NCBI GenBank assembly: GCA_037367405.1
Contig: JAZKJV010005753.1
Location: 372,001-436,000 of the forward strand
DNA: 64,000 nt
Source of the DNA: Ottelia alismoides
Taxonomy: Eukaryota > Streptophyta > Magnoliopsida > Alismatales > Hydrocharitaceae
Direction of reading: 5' to 3'
The translations under genes were made by a program, and so were the position numbers. This document shows, one piece after another, positions 44,317 through 56,904 of this stretch. How positions within the stretch are numbered: the first letter of the stretch is position 1; every line of letters starts with the position of its first letter. The notes beneath the pieces were generated by a model. That model was not told the origin of the DNA, made no database searches, and was given only the letters and a program-made list of their open reading frames with translations.

Positions 44317-46291
44317 AGGTCCAGCTATGTGCTGGAGGTCTCGGGTCCGTCGGAGGAGCGTTGTGGCGCTGGCGCGAAGGCGGCGGAGCTCGGAGCTCCA
44401 GGTAGCTCCAACGAACTACGCAAAATGACCTTCGGTTGCTTTGACTGTGCTGTGACATGCAAAAAGTGGTGAAGTGGACCAGGGCAAAATGCCTGGTCCT
44501 TGCGGAAGTGGAATGGACGTTGGAGATGATCGATGGAAGGTGGAGGAGCTTCGTCCGGAGGAGCGCTCCGGCGATGGAGTCGATTGGGCGATTCGGTGAA
44601 TGGTAGGCGAAGATCGTAGGGAGAACCGATCCTATGACTATAGAGGATAAAAAGCGAAGAGAAAATGGAAGAAAATGGCAAACCTCGAAGGTGGGGGACC
44701 TGAGGTAGGAGAACCTCGAAGCTGGAGATGGCAGAGGTGGTGGAGCCACCTCGGGCCTTCCTCGACTCGCCTAACGACAGGGCGGTGGAGCTGTCACCTC
44801 CGTCTACCCGTAGAACATGAAAGGGAGGAGAATGGTGGTCCAAAAAGGGGTAAAAAATCAGCTCGAGCGGACCCATTAAGTCGGAAGATAGTTGCGTGAC
44901 TTGCGGGCGAGACCACGCTCGAATGATGAAGATCTGGGGATATCCGAAGGGGTGGCATGGCTCAGTGATGATAGGAGAAGAAGTTCCAAGAAGGAATCGA
45001 GGGAAGACGACGAAGGGATCCGGCGCTAAAATTTCTAGAAAATGGGATAAAATCACGGGCGTCAGAGGTTGGTAGGCCCCGGTCAGGGAGTTGACCGAGG
45101 TCAACCAACGACCGGCTCTGGTTGGTCCACATGGACCAACCTGAAAAATGCCGGTCAAAATTATTTAGAAATTTGAAATAAAATAGTAAATGAATTTATT
45201 AATTTTAGGTGATAAAATAAAAAAGGTTTATTATTTTATAAAGAATTTTTTGGTTATTTTTATTTATTTATATCAGGTATATAATTTCAAGTTGCCTTTT
45301 ATACCCTATACAGGTTTGTATATCTATATATTTTATTAATTTATTTTTATTTTGTATAGTTAATTTACTTATTTTTGTTTATTATTTTATAAATTTATAA
45401 AATATCTTTATACACTTAAATATATTTTTATTTGATTTTTTTGATGTATTTTATACAGTTAATAAAATATAAATAGTATTTCCACAAGTATATGTATAGG
45501 TATTTTACCTAGGTGTGCTATTTATACAAGTATTTTATTTTGTGTTTTCTTTGAGTTTTTATTCAAGTTTTAATGTACATATATATTATAAATGTTATTT
45601 ACAAAATTTTAAAAAATATAAAATTATAAAAATAATGAATAATAAATAATATGATTATATTAATATGTACAAGTATACAAGTGGTGTCAAAAACTCAACT
45701 TTCAAGCCGTAATTAGAAAAATACGAAACCACCTTCATTAAATAGCTTATAAGAAATTATATACAATTAAAGATGAATTTGGTGCATTTCGAGTTTTTAT
45801 TTGCAAGATACAGGTCTGGGAAGTTGGAATTCTGGAATCTTATTCAGATCATAACTTTTTATCTGTGCATTATTTTTTGGTGAAATCAATTTTGTATTTT
45901 TATTCATGTAATTATCTACAACTTTCATGTACAAAGTTTCTGAATTTGTGGTATAAAAAGTGGAACCAAAAATAGATCCCAAAAATAAATAAGGAAAGAA
46001 TAAAATGAATAGGTATATGGCCTTTATCTCCCCCTACTTTATTCCTTGTCGACCTAGTCATCGAGATGCCTAGGTCTCGGGGTTTCGGGTCATAAAATAT
46101 TTGCAATATTTTATTCTTTTTCTTTTCTTTTATTTATTATATAATTTTGGCTTTAAATATAGTATTTTGTACACTATTTACATGCACATGCATGAATGCT
46201 AAGATGCTCTAATTAAGGGTATTTACATGCATTTGCCCGAGTTTTTGAGGCCAAAATGATAGAATAAAGATGATGAAATGTGGATTCATCA
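44317..46291 (-). repeat. Gypsy array LTR 2, second part
   Basis: Resumes LTR 2 after the copia insertion and ends ...ATTCATCA at 46291. It is homologous to 19507-21489. With the copia removed, LTR 2 is about 3.79 kb. A 277-codon minus-strand reading (45158-44325) matches parts of the 331-codon reading in LTR 1. Confidence 0.9.
45090..45141 (-). promoter_or_regulatory. LTR palindromic module, LTR 2 copy
   Basis: GTTGACCGAGGTCAAC at 45090-45105, and the palindrome with GGTTGGTCCA arms at 45120-45141, where the central CACGTG is CACATG. Confidence 0.5.
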
Positions 46292-46302
46292 TCCCCCTAT
46301 AC
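46292..46302 (-). other. Polypurine tract of copy B
   Basis: Sense strand GTATAGGGGGA directly upstream of LTR 2, identical to copy A. Confidence 0.75.
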
Positions 46303-48283
46303 TTTGCCTTTGCTAGTCTCTAGCAAACACTTATGCAATAAGTGCAGAAAAAAGAATAAAGAAAAGAAAAAGAAGAATGTGGATTTAGTTTAATTATCAA
46401 ACTTGTCTTCGCAAAATCAAAGTTTGGAGCTTAAATCGAACCTTTGGAATTTTAGTGCGGGCAGAACTTTAATGAGAACCGGATTTGAAATCTAACAGAC
46501 CCTGAGAATCCCAAAACTCTCCTCAAGTCTCCTCAATAGCCAGGTCAGAAATACTTCAAATTATACGCAAACCCTTATGACTATGAATCTGACTCGTACA
46601 GTGTAAGTGATGGTGGCTCTCCCCAACTAGAATGACAAAGAGACTGACTTCTCTAGTATGACAACCCAATGATTCCCCAATCTAACAACTCATTCCTCAA
46701 GGAGCAGGGTATTCCCTTCTAAGTTCAAGTGGCAACCAGCCCAAGAGGAGGGGGTGAAGAGAAGAATGGACGGTAGCCAGTGTAGCTACCTATCCTAGGA
46801 TGCAAGACCAGTGTAGTCAAGTCATCCAGCTGCAGGCTCACATAATTTTGACTTTGAAGCTCAAGCTTGCTTATTGGCTATATACATACGTACACTCCGG
46901 CAAGCATTTTATTTTTGTACAGGCTTGTCCACTTTTTTTGGAGTTTTTGCTTTTTGCACATTTTTTTGAATACTATATACAACAGGATTTACATAGGGAG
47001 TTTTTCCTCTTGAGCCAGTAGACTGTCCCTCTTTTGAAGCTTTATCACAACCCACGATCTCCTATCCTCGAAACTCATCATCACTGGAGGGTTGGGGTGC
47101 CCTTCCCTCCCTAGAGGAGGACAAGTGTTTCCACCTGTGTGCATCTCATACCGGCAAATCCAACCTCCTCACCACTCCAACTGAGTCGAGCCAAGTGAAA
47201 GGTGCAGGTGTCCAAGTTAGGTCATTATCAACAAGAGTCGTGTGTGTGCTCTGAAATACTCTACTTTGGTAGTCAAGAATCCATTGAACCAAGTCTCATG
47301 ATCCTCAAAGAATTAAGTCAACTAGACCTGAAGTGCCTCAATTCCAGCTCCTACAAGGTTCCTGTTATTAGGTAGATTTTAAGGTCCAACCAAGCTCCAA
47401 TCTCCGAATTTTACTTAGACTCGTTCAACTATCAAACTCAATCCAAAAAATGCTCATGCTATGCAAATGATAAGCAGAAAGCAGAAAATATTTTTGTAAT
47501 GCAATTTTCGAAGATTTTGAACTTTTTATGGATTTTTGAAAAGATGATGCACATGCATTTTTTTGTATTTTTCAAAGAGAATTTTCAAATGTTTTTGTAT
47601 TTTAATTTTGCAAATGTTTTTGGAATTTTGAAAATAAAAAGGTTTTGGCCAAAAACTAGGTACAAATATTTACACGGGAATGCATCTTATATTAACAAGA
47701 TGTGGATTTTTAAGAATTTACAAGGGTAAGTGGTCAATATTATAAATATATATACAGTGAATTTTTGGTGTGATGTATATATTCCTCAAACTTATTTGAA
47801 AAGGTTTTCCAAATAATTTTGAAAACTATAGTCCAAAATAGTTTTTACAAACAATTTTACACATATGTATACACATTTGAAAATCATTTTGTAAAGGTTT
47901 TCCAAATAGTATATATATATTTTTTGCATATTTTTGCAACCATTTTTCAAACTATTTGCAAATCATTTTTCAAACGTTTTATTTCACACAAAGAAAATAA
48001 TTTTACAATGAAAATATTTTTACAAATGTTGAAAACATGTACAAAGGATTTTCCAAATAGTTTTCAAAAGATTTTTCACATAGATTTTCAAACTATTTTT
48101 CAAACATTTTGCAGAGAATGTTTTCTCCTGATTTATTAATCAGTAAATACAAAAAGAATTTGAGGAGTATAAATATCTTTTTATTAAAGTTTTAAAATAA
48201 ATTTTACACGTATAATTAGCCATATTTAATAGTAAAAGTACAAAAGTACGAGTTATGGCTAAAGTATGTATGGAGTATATACG
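46303..48283 (-). other. Copy B 3' non-coding region
   Basis: Collinear with 21501-23473, including the array of degenerate TTTTCAAAC units (about 47780-48120). No env-like ORF. Confidence 0.6.
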
Positions 48284-48553
48284 ACCCCCCTATACTTAGC
48301 TTGAGCTATGTCTTCATAGATCAGAGAGAAAAGAGAAGACATAACTCGTACTAAGTATAGGCAAGCCTAAAGAATAAATAAATAAAGGAATAAAAGAACG
48401 AATGAGAAGTCGACCGCCCCCCATATACTTAGGATCAAATAATCCTAAGTATAGCAGACTGTACACAATGCAGGGAGGGCCAAGGGTGGGAATGAACAAA
48501 TCATACTCCGATTGTCTCCCCCTATACTTAGGGTCAGATATTCCTAAGTATAG
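48284..48553 (-). repeat. Three PPT-like hairpins (copy B)
   Basis: Hairpins at 48284-48361, 48417-48454 and 48517-48553 match the first three of copy A. The fourth, together with the GA-rich stretch, is absent: about 155 bp of copy A (23761-23915) are missing at 48571. Confidence 0.8.
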
Positions 48554-48679
48554 ACAGGAAGAGGAGACCATACATAACGGAAGAATGAATGAATGATATA
48601 GACAAATGGATCTGTACAGAGGAAAATAGAAGTGATAATCATGTATGAGACGTATAAGTTGTGAGTCAAAGAACTCGTC

Positions 48680-49813
48680 TCATACCAGATGAATCGGGGA
48701 AACATCAATGGTCGGAGGGTCAGGATCTAGATATGGTTTCAAGCGCTGACCATTGACTCTAAAAGTGGAAGATGATGAAGGTTCGGATATATCAGTGCTG
48801 CCATTATCATGCACATTCCGGACTACATATGGTCCTTTCCATTTACTTTGTAGTTTCCCTGGGAATAATTTCAACCTAGCATCAAATAGCCATACTTGGT
48901 GATCTGGCTCAAATTGTTTATGGCTGATTCATGAATCGTGCCATACTTTCACTTTCTCCTTATACTGTAGGCTACTTAAGAAGGCCGTATCTCTTAGTTC
49001 TTCCAGGGCTGCCAACTCTGCTTTCCTCTGATCTCCAACACTCTTGGGATCCAATAATAGCTCTGTAACTGCCCAAGGTGACTTATGCTTTATCTCCACT
49101 AGAAAATGGCACAACTTGCCATACACGAGATGAAAGGGAGATGTCCCTAATGGTGTCTTGAAGGAAGTCCGATAGGCCCACAAGACCGAGTCCAAAAGCT
49201 GTGACCAATCCTTTCGGTCTGGACGGACTACCTTCTGTAAAATTGTCTTAATCTCCCTATTCAATATTTCAACAAGACCATTAGTCTGAGGGTGATATGG
49301 CGTGGCAACACGATGGTCAATACTGAACTCATCTGTAAGGGACCTAACCATGTCATTAATAAAGTGAGACCCCCCATCTGAAATCAAGACTCTAGGCACC
49401 CCGAACCGTGAAATAATGTTTTTCCTCAAGAAACGACATACGATCTTAGCATCTGCGGCTCGGGCGGGGATGGCCTCAACCCAACGACTAACATAATCCA
49501 CAGCAAGAAGAATAAACTCAAACCCCTGACTATTTGGAAATGGGCCCATTAAATCAATTCCCAATGCATCAAAAACCTCGCAAAAGTGAATGGGCTGCAT
49601 GGGAATCATGTCTCTCTATCTGCAAGTACCCATCTTCTGACAATCAGTACACCTTCTCATGAACTCATCAGAATCCTTGAAAAGGGTAGGCCACCAAAGA
49701 CCGGATTGGAGCACCTTCTTTGCCGTCCATCTCCCAGAATGATGTCCTTCTACCTCAAGCTTGTGACAGTAAGTGAGGACGCTGTGTTGCTCATCTTGAG
49801 GAATGCACCGTCT
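48680..49813 (-). pseudogene. Gypsy integrase, copy B (most complete)
   Basis: The core reading (49609-48929, 226 codons) holds LGIDLMGPFPNSQGF, LLAVDYVSRWVEAIP, LISDGGSHFIND, YHPQTNGLVEILNREIK, WAYRTSFKTPLGTSPF and KLCHFLVEIKHKSPWAV. The D, D and E catalytic positions (GID, SDGG, VEILNRE) are all present. Upstream, the zinc-binding part with GHHSG, GLWWPTLFKDSDEF and CTDCQK is separated by a stop (about 49610-49813). The C-terminal part (48874-48680, KLQSKWKGPYVV) follows after a stop. The CHLPVEIEHKAYWA-type motif is typical of the Athila/Tat branch. Confidence 0.9.
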
Positions 49814-50349
49814 TTAGATACTGTCCCCTACTTCATGATAAAGGACGGGGTCCTTCCAATGGTACGACTTTGCATTCGCAAGGAAGGTCTCAAGCTGCTG
49901 TCTGGGCCAACCTTGTGGAATAGATTTGGCAACAAGGTAATTCACAATGTCGGCATACCATGGGAGAGAGGTGATAGAAAGGATCGCCTCGTCTGGAAAA
50001 GTCTTAGTAATAGGTGCTATGGGCTCAGATTCCTCAAGGTACTCCAAGCGGGAGAGGTGATCTGCCACAACATTCTTAACTCCAGGTTTATCCTTAATCT
50101 CAATATCAAATTCCTGGAGGAGAAGGATCCATCTGGTTAATCTTGTTTTGGCATCCTTCTTCGACATCAAGTACTGAATGGTAGTATGATCTATAAAAAT
50201 TGTCACTCTAGATCCAAGAATGTAAGATCTGTACTTATCCAAAGCAAAGACTACTGCTAGCATCTCTTTCTCAGTCACTGTGTAATTCCTTTGAGCTGCA
50301 TCCAATGTCTGCTTAGCGTAGTGTATGGCATAGGTAATCCATCTCTCCT
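49814..50349 (-). pseudogene. Gypsy RNase H, copy B
   Basis: The reading at 50305-49814 gives MDAAQRNYTVTEKEMLAVVF, DKYRSYILGSRVTIFIDH, LLLQEFDIEIKDKPGVKN and then the linker to integrase (SIPQGWPRQQLETFLANA). The TEKE motif is intact; TDH reads IDH. A 1-bp loss near 50331 separates it from the RT frame, in addition to the shared TAG. Confidence 0.88.
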
Positions 50350-51625
50350 CTATCCAAGCACAGCCCCAATGGCATAATCAGAAGCATCCATCATGATCTC
50401 AAAGGGAAGAGACCAATCAGGTGGCTGAAGGACAGGAACCTTGACAACTAAATTCTTGAGAGTCTCGAAGGACTTGAGATACTTATCATCTACAAGGAAC
50501 TCGGTGTCTTTAGTCAATAAATCTGTAAGCGATCGGGCAATTCGACTGAGGTCTTGAATGAACCGTCGGTAGAAACCGACATGCCCCAGAAAAGATCGCA
50601 ACTATTTTAGATTGGACGGTGGGTTGAGTTTTCTAATGATATCCACCTTGGCTGGATCAACCTCCATGCCCCTGTTGGAGATGATGTGACCAAGGACCGT
50701 CCCTTGAGTAACCATAAAGTGACTCTTCTCCCAAGATAGTATGAGGTTTACCTCTGTGCAGCACTGAAGCACTCGGTCTAGGCTGTCAAGACAAGCATCA
50801 AACCCATCACCATAGACCGAGAAGTCATCCATGAAGACCTCCAAACAGTCACCTATCATGTCCGAAAAGATGGACAACATGCACCTTTGGAATGTCGCAG
50901 GGGCGTTACATAGACCATAGGGCATCCGTCTGAAAGAATAAGTCCCAAATAGACAGGTGAACGCCGCTTTATCCTGGTCTTCGGGCACAATGACCACTTG
51001 ATTGTATCTGGAGTACCGTCAAGAAAACAGTAATGACTCTTTCCGGCTAGCCTCTCGATAATCTGATCAATAAATGGTAGTGGGAAATGATCCTTCTTGG
51101 TGGCCTCATTTAATCGTCTGTAGTCCACACAGACCCTCCAACAAGTGGGTACCCGAGTGGCGATCTCCTCTACAGACTCATTCACAACTGTAGTGATACC
51201 CGTCTTCTTGGGCACCACATGTAAAGGACTAACCCACTTGGAGCGGAGATGGGGTAGATAAAATCGACGCTCCACCATTTACATATTTCCTTCATTACTA
51301 CTTCTCCAAGATTCGGGTTCAACCGTCGCTGGAACTCACTCGAAGGCTTAGCATCCTCCTCGAGGTAGATATGGTGGGAGCACAGGGCCGGACTTATCCC
51401 CTTGAGATCAGCCACACTCCATCCTATTGCCTTGCAGTTTCTTTCAAGAACCTCCATCAAACGAGATTCCTGCTCTCCTGTCATGTCTCCTGAGATAATG
51501 ACGTGGTGCATTTCTGTCTCACCCGCAAGGAATCTGTTCTTAAGCGACTGCGGCAAAGGCTTCAGTTCTGGCTTGGTGAGAGCTGGCAAATCTGGCTTCT
51601 GGTATGTCTGTGTGAAAGTAACCAA
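50350..51625 (-). pseudogene. Gypsy reverse transcriptase, copy B
   Basis: It is read in four pieces. The N-terminal part ends in the 52285-51182 reading. Next is 51278-50856 with SKWVSPLHVVPKKTG and VCVDYRRLNEATKKDHFPLPFIDQ. Then 50997-50602 with FRRMPYGLCNAPATF and the catalytic FMDDFSVYG. Last is 50601-50350 with GHVGFYRRFIQDLS. Breaks are a 1-bp loss near 51244 (private), the loss at 51014-51016 next to CFLDG (shared with A), a stop at 50602, and TAG 50352-50350 (shared). Confidence 0.9.
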
Positions 51626-52441
51626 GTCTGTATGTGAGAACTCTCGCTGTATGTGATTATCTGACAGAGCGAACCCTGCTGGTGTGTCTCTCATCTGTAT
51701 TGGCTCGCTCTCCATCCTATCTGTCGGCTCATCTGGAAACAGACATGGCAAGTATGCATCAAAATCCTTCCAATCAAAGTCTGCCTCCGAGGGATCTGAA
51801 TCAGAACAAACATCAATGTCACCATTCAGTACGCAACTGTCAACCTGTATGGTATCCTCTGCAAAGGGTGTTCTCTCCGAACCCTCGTCTGCCTCAAAAG
51901 GTGGGTATTCTGAGTTTGCAAGTACGGTGAGGGCTCGTGCATCTGGATGTTCCCAAACTGCTTCATCATCGGTCATCACAAAATCACACTCCTGGTGGAC
52001 ATCTAACTCGTCATCTATCATCTGTCCTGCATCACTGTTCTGCTCCGAGCAGGACGAATCTCTTGCTTTGGTCTCGTCGATTGTCTCTATTTGTATACTC
52101 TTGCCCTCTACGCAAAAGTACACCTTCCCACTATCATGGTCGGTTACCGCCTTGGCTGTGGCCAAGAATGGGCGCCCTAGTATGATGGGGGTATCTGTTA
52201 CCGACTCAGAGATCTCCATGTCCAATACAACAAAGTTCACGGGGAATTTCATGCCCCGAATGGTAACGACCACGTCTCTCAACAACCCCTTCGGCCTCTT
52301 AATCGATCGATCAGCAAACTGAAGAACTGTCCTGCTCTGAGGACGAGGGAAAAACTTGAATCGGTTAAGTAAGGCTGCCGGAAGGAGGTTGATAGAAGAG
52401 CCGCTGTCTAATAGAGTACGATCGAACTGCAGCTCACTAAT
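51626..52441 (-). pseudogene. Gypsy aspartic protease and spacer, copy B
   Basis: FDRTLLDSGSSINLLP carries the canonical DSG active site (52408-52400). It is followed by VNFVVLDMEI and DTPIILGRPFLATA. Codons after 52285 are open through the acidic spacer into RT (367 codons to 51182). The protease is cut off from gag by TAG 52444-52442, shared with copy A. This copy's protease sequence looks the least damaged. Confidence 0.88.
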
Positions 52442-54188
52442 CTAGCATCTGACATAAGGAGCTCCTGCATCTGGTTGTTTGGCTGGCAGCTGGTTCTGAA
52501 TGGCACAACATGTGGCACGTGTAAGAACATGGATCTCTCCTCTGTTGTTCCTCCTCTTCCTGCGTACAATGGTCTTTTCTCTTAGGTTCTTCTGGAATAG
52601 GGGGATGTGCTCAAGTGCCTCCTGTAGAGTCAGCTGTATATGGAATCTATCTATCATCTGCTGGCTGAACTCTGACTGTTCCTTCTTTTTGGGATGTTCT
52701 GTTTTATTCCCCTTCACTGAGCGGAGTGCTTGAGGGAAGGGGACGGATGGGCCCTCCTCAGATAAAGGGTTAGGAGAAGGTTTCTTGCCCTGTGATGGAC
52801 TGAAATCCATGCAAACATCATCATACAACACACATGGATTCGTAATTAATGGAGAAACCTTTCTTTTATTTATTTTTTTGGTCTTTTTTCTGGTGTCCAG
52901 GGATATAGAGAATGGCGAAACAGACGGACGGAAGACAGATGGACTCAAAATGGGGGCATCAGCATCACCCAAGATATTCTTCTTTGCGCCCCTAGTATCG
53001 CGCTCTGGTTTGGCATAAAAAATGGTGGCCTCAGAACCACCGTCTGCATCTGGTATCATGACGGTATCAGCACCGTCATCTGGAAGGTCATCCATGGTGG
53101 CATCAGTACCACCCTTGTCATCATTGTTGCTAGGGGCATCGGCACCGCTCCTCTCCTCATCTGGGGCTCTAGAATCTCCATGGTGTTGTTCCTCAGATGA
53201 GCCGCCACCGGCTGGTTCCCTACCGTTCCTAAGCGACACGAAGTGAGTATCAAACATAGAATGTATGTCATTCAAATAAGCACTAGGAGTGGTATCCTCT
53301 GTAAACTGTACCTGCTCAGATTTTCTCTTCAAGTTATTAGGATTCGGCTCGCTCTGTGCAGGTATGGCGGCTTTGCCTTTTATAATGTCCCTCATTTCCT
53401 GCCGAAACACATCCATTTCTCATCGGAAGGAGGCTTGCTGCTTGGAGAGCAAGCGGGCGAGATCGTCAAGTGCTGGGTTCTCCAAGGCAGGTGCGGGAGA
53501 ACCAGGAGTGTTCCCTTGCTGGAACTGAGGTTGCTGGTGAGACTGAGGGTAATGCTGTTGGTAAGGCTGCTGTCGCTGCCTCCACTGTTGTCCCTGATAG
53601 GTGGGATGAGGACTATGGTGAGACTGTGAGTGGTGGGAATACTGGGGTTGGTGCTGCTGCTATTGGCTATACTGGTTGCCCAAAGTTGGAGACTGTTGTT
53701 GGGAGGAGGAACCTCCGGTGGTCCAACGAAATCCGGGGTGATCAGGAAAATCCCAGGCTGCTGGGGGTACCGGTCGTACCATATCCCATTGACTTCCATC
53801 AACGGCTCCTGCTCGAAGGGTGGAGATGGTAATGCTGCCAATGGCTGATCCGACTGATAGACCACTGTCTGAGTGTTGGTGGCTGCTGTGAATAATGCGA
53901 CAACTACTGTACCGGCACCTCCTGAACATGGCGAACTTGGCAGTATGCAGGAGGTGGTGGGGTAGAACGGCTACCTCTAGATGCAGCCAGTGACCTGGGA
54001 GGCTGATGTGAAGATCATTGTTCCGCCTGAATACTCAGTGAGTCTTCCGGTCACTCATGGACTTAGCCAACTGGTCTATTTGTGCCAGACCTTGGCCCTG
54101 CTTTTTCTCTAAAATCTCAATGCGGTCCAACTTTTCACTGATTATGCCCATGTCAGCTGCTGATGATTCATCTTGTGCTGCTGCTGCT
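52442..54188 (-). pseudogene. Gag C-terminal / gag-pol linker, copy B
   Basis: A 324-codon open reading (53416-52442) covers an acidic low-complexity part (NNDDKGGTDATMDDLPDDGAD) and then FHIQLTLQEALEHIPLFQKNL, matching the segment before the protease in Athila/Tat polyproteins (EALxxxPxYxKFLKDL type). It ends AKQPDAGAPYVRC before TAG. Upstream pieces (54280-54035, 53929-53660, 53865-53392) hold the coiled-coil-like and Gln-rich parts in shifted frames. The solo LTR inserted at 54188/54189 separates them from the capsid part. Confidence 0.78.
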
Positions 54189-55570
54189 TGATAATCTCGG
54201 AAATCGATGCGGTTATGTCGACTCACAAGGCGAGTCAACAGTCGGTGTTTGACCACACGAATCCCGAAATTAATCAACAATTAACCCACACTAAAAATCA
54301 ACAATTAGAAATAAATGTGGAGTTAAAATTTATTTTTAACTCTGCACAAAAGATGTAAAGGGCAAGTATGCAGAGAGTTCGAACACAGGGAGCAAACAGT
54401 GTAATTCAAGCAATTGAATGCACAAGTGTGTGTGTGTGTGAGTGTCTACACTAAGCAGGCAAGCAACTGCAATTTTTGTGGGTTTTTAATTTTTACTTTT
54501 TTTTTAATTTTTAATTTTGTATTTTGATTTTTGATTTTTATATTTTATATTTTGTATTTTATAATTTTTTTTTGTTTCTTTTTCAATGTTGGAAAGTAAA
54601 GGCAATATAATAAAAGGCCAGGTAGAATATTTATAAAAATGCACACAAATACTCAAAAATTCAGAAATAAAATGTTTTTGGTATTTTTAGGGTTTTTTAC
54701 TGTTTTTATGATTTTTGGGGATTTTTCAAGATGTTTTTGGTATTTTTAAAGTCTGAAATAAGGCAAACAGTGGAAATAAGGGCTGGCTGTGACAAAAATG
54801 CAAGTTAAAAATACCAACCAGTAGCAAAATTGTTTCACACTATTTTTCTAATAAAAGTAACAAAATAAGGAAGAAACAGAAGCTGAGTTTGCAATTTTTG
54901 GGTTTTTCTACTATTTTTATAATTTTTTTTGAAGTTTTTGAGTGTTTTGAAATTTTTAGTGTTTTTCTTTTGAAATTTTTAATGATTTTTGGACTGACTC
55001 TAAAATAGGATAAAATAGACACTAGGTAAATTTTTGGGAATTTTTGGAGGCGTTTTGATATTTTTTTGGTATTTTCTAAGGTAGACAGTACACAAAAAGG
55101 CTGTTTTTGATTTTTTATAAATAGGAAAATAAAATAAAATCAAAAACTAAATATATGGCGTTAAAGTACACCTATCCAGGAACTTAAGTTTATTTTTGTG
55201 GAATTTTTGGGCTTGAAATGATCACTCAAATAAATACAACAAGCATACCAATGTTAAACAGGCCTGGCAAGGGCATAAATGCAATATTCAAAACATCCAG
55301 GGGCTAACATGCAATTATCCACAGAATTTTGAACTTAATATTTAACTTCTGGAACCAAAATGTAAATACAAGACCCGCCTGGGCACGCCTACAAATTACC
55401 CACCAGGGCGCGTGACTTGCACGCGCCTGGGAGGGACTGGAATGCAATAATACAAAAGCCTGGGGGCCACTTTGCAAAATATCCAAAAATATTACACGTG
55501 CTATGAAAGTTTTAGGGCTAAAACGAAATAAACAAAAGACCGAGGGGTCCTCTGCAAAATGCCCCCACCT

Positions 55571-55589
55571 CACGTGTACAGGTCACGTG
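55571..55589. promoter_or_regulatory. Paired CACGTG (G-box) motifs in the solo LTR
   Basis: CACGTG at 55571-55576 and 55584-55589, closely followed by GGTGACGTGG. Equivalent CACGTG/GACGTGG clusters occur in LTR 1 (18895-18900, 19059-19064) and in the other array LTRs. bZIP binding is a possibility only. Confidence 0.4.
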
Positions 55590-56852
55590 AGGTGACGTGG
55601 CGGAGGACCTAAGTGCAAATAACGAAAGTCCGAGGGTCTTTTTGCAAATAATACAAAATATTTAAACTACCAAGGAAAGTTTGTAGACTAATAAATAAGT
55701 ACAAAAACGGCGAGGGTGTGGATGCAAAATACCCTCGCTCCTGCGCTCCGATGATGACGCGTGGCGCGCATCCAACGGCTGGGCGACGAGGCGCGATCCA
55801 ACGGCTAGATGCGATCCACTTATCCACGTGGCTTTTCCTGAGCGGCCGATGACGGTTCGGCGATCAGCGGCTGAGATCAGATCTGACGAAGAGATCGACG
55901 GTGGAGGCGTGCCTAGATCTGACGGCTGCGGCTTGATCTGGAGGTTCCTCGTTGATCCGACGGTCCCGGAGGTCGAGGGAAGAACACGGAGGAGCTCCGG
56001 TCTGGCGAACTTCTCGGAGCTTCTCCGGCCGACCACGGCGACGCCGGAGCTTGCAAGGTGGGTGAGGGTGCTCCTGCAGGTGGTGGCTGTCGTCTGGAAG
56101 CTTCAAAATCCACCAGCGGATGCCGGTGCTCTCGCACGGAGGTGGCGGAGCTGCGAGGCCCCAGGTGCTCCGGCGAGAGAGCAAAATCGCTCCAGAAGCT
56201 GCGATGGACTTCAATACCTGCACCAAAACGTTAGGGAGGTCGAGGGCAAAATGCCTCGACCTCGGGTGGCTCTCGAGATGGACTGGGAGGTGCTATAGGG
56301 TTTCGCCGGAGTTGCGCTCCGGCGAGGTGATCGATTAGGTGATGGAGTGATCGATTCGACTCAGAAAGATGGGGGAACTAATCCTAGAACTAACAGGAAT
56401 GAAATGGGGAGTAAAATGGGATGAATGGCAGCCTCGATGGCCAATGGCCAGAGGGAGAGTACCTCACGGGGGCAACCGCCGGAGGTGATGGAACACGCCC
56501 AGATCAGTGGCTGATCCGCCGCCTTAAGGTGAAGAACCAGGAGCTGTCACCTCCAGGAGCTCGAGCACGACAAAAAAGGGGGGAAGATCTGTGTGGAATG
56601 CGGTTCCAAATCGAAAGGAAGTCAAGGAGGACCTTAAGTATGGTTGACGATGGGGGTGGAAAGAACGAGGTCGCCAGCTCGATCCAGAGGCTCTCAGCCC
56701 AAGAAAATCCTTGGGCGAGCAAGAAGGATGGTAGGTGAAAAGATTTGCAGGAGGAATCGAGCTCAAAGGATGCAAGACCGCGTCTCGAAAAAAAATGGAG
56801 AAGATGGGTCAAAGATAGGGCTGTCAGAGGCTACAGGGTGGTAGGTCACCTA

Positions 56853-56904
56853 GTTGACCGAGGTCAACTAGGGTTTGCACCTGGTTGGTCCACGTGGACC
56901 AACC
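56853..56904 (-). promoter_or_regulatory. LTR palindromic module, solo LTR copy
   Basis: GTTGACCGAGGTCAAC at 56853-56868. A perfect 22-bp palindrome with GGTTGGTCCA arms around CACGTG is at 56883-56904. This is the best-preserved copy, in the most divergent LTR. Confidence 0.55.

Noticed and set aside
55828..56298. 156-codon plus-strand ORF in the solo LTR
   Set aside because: It lies antisense in the GC-rich LTR block where open frames occur by chance on all frames.
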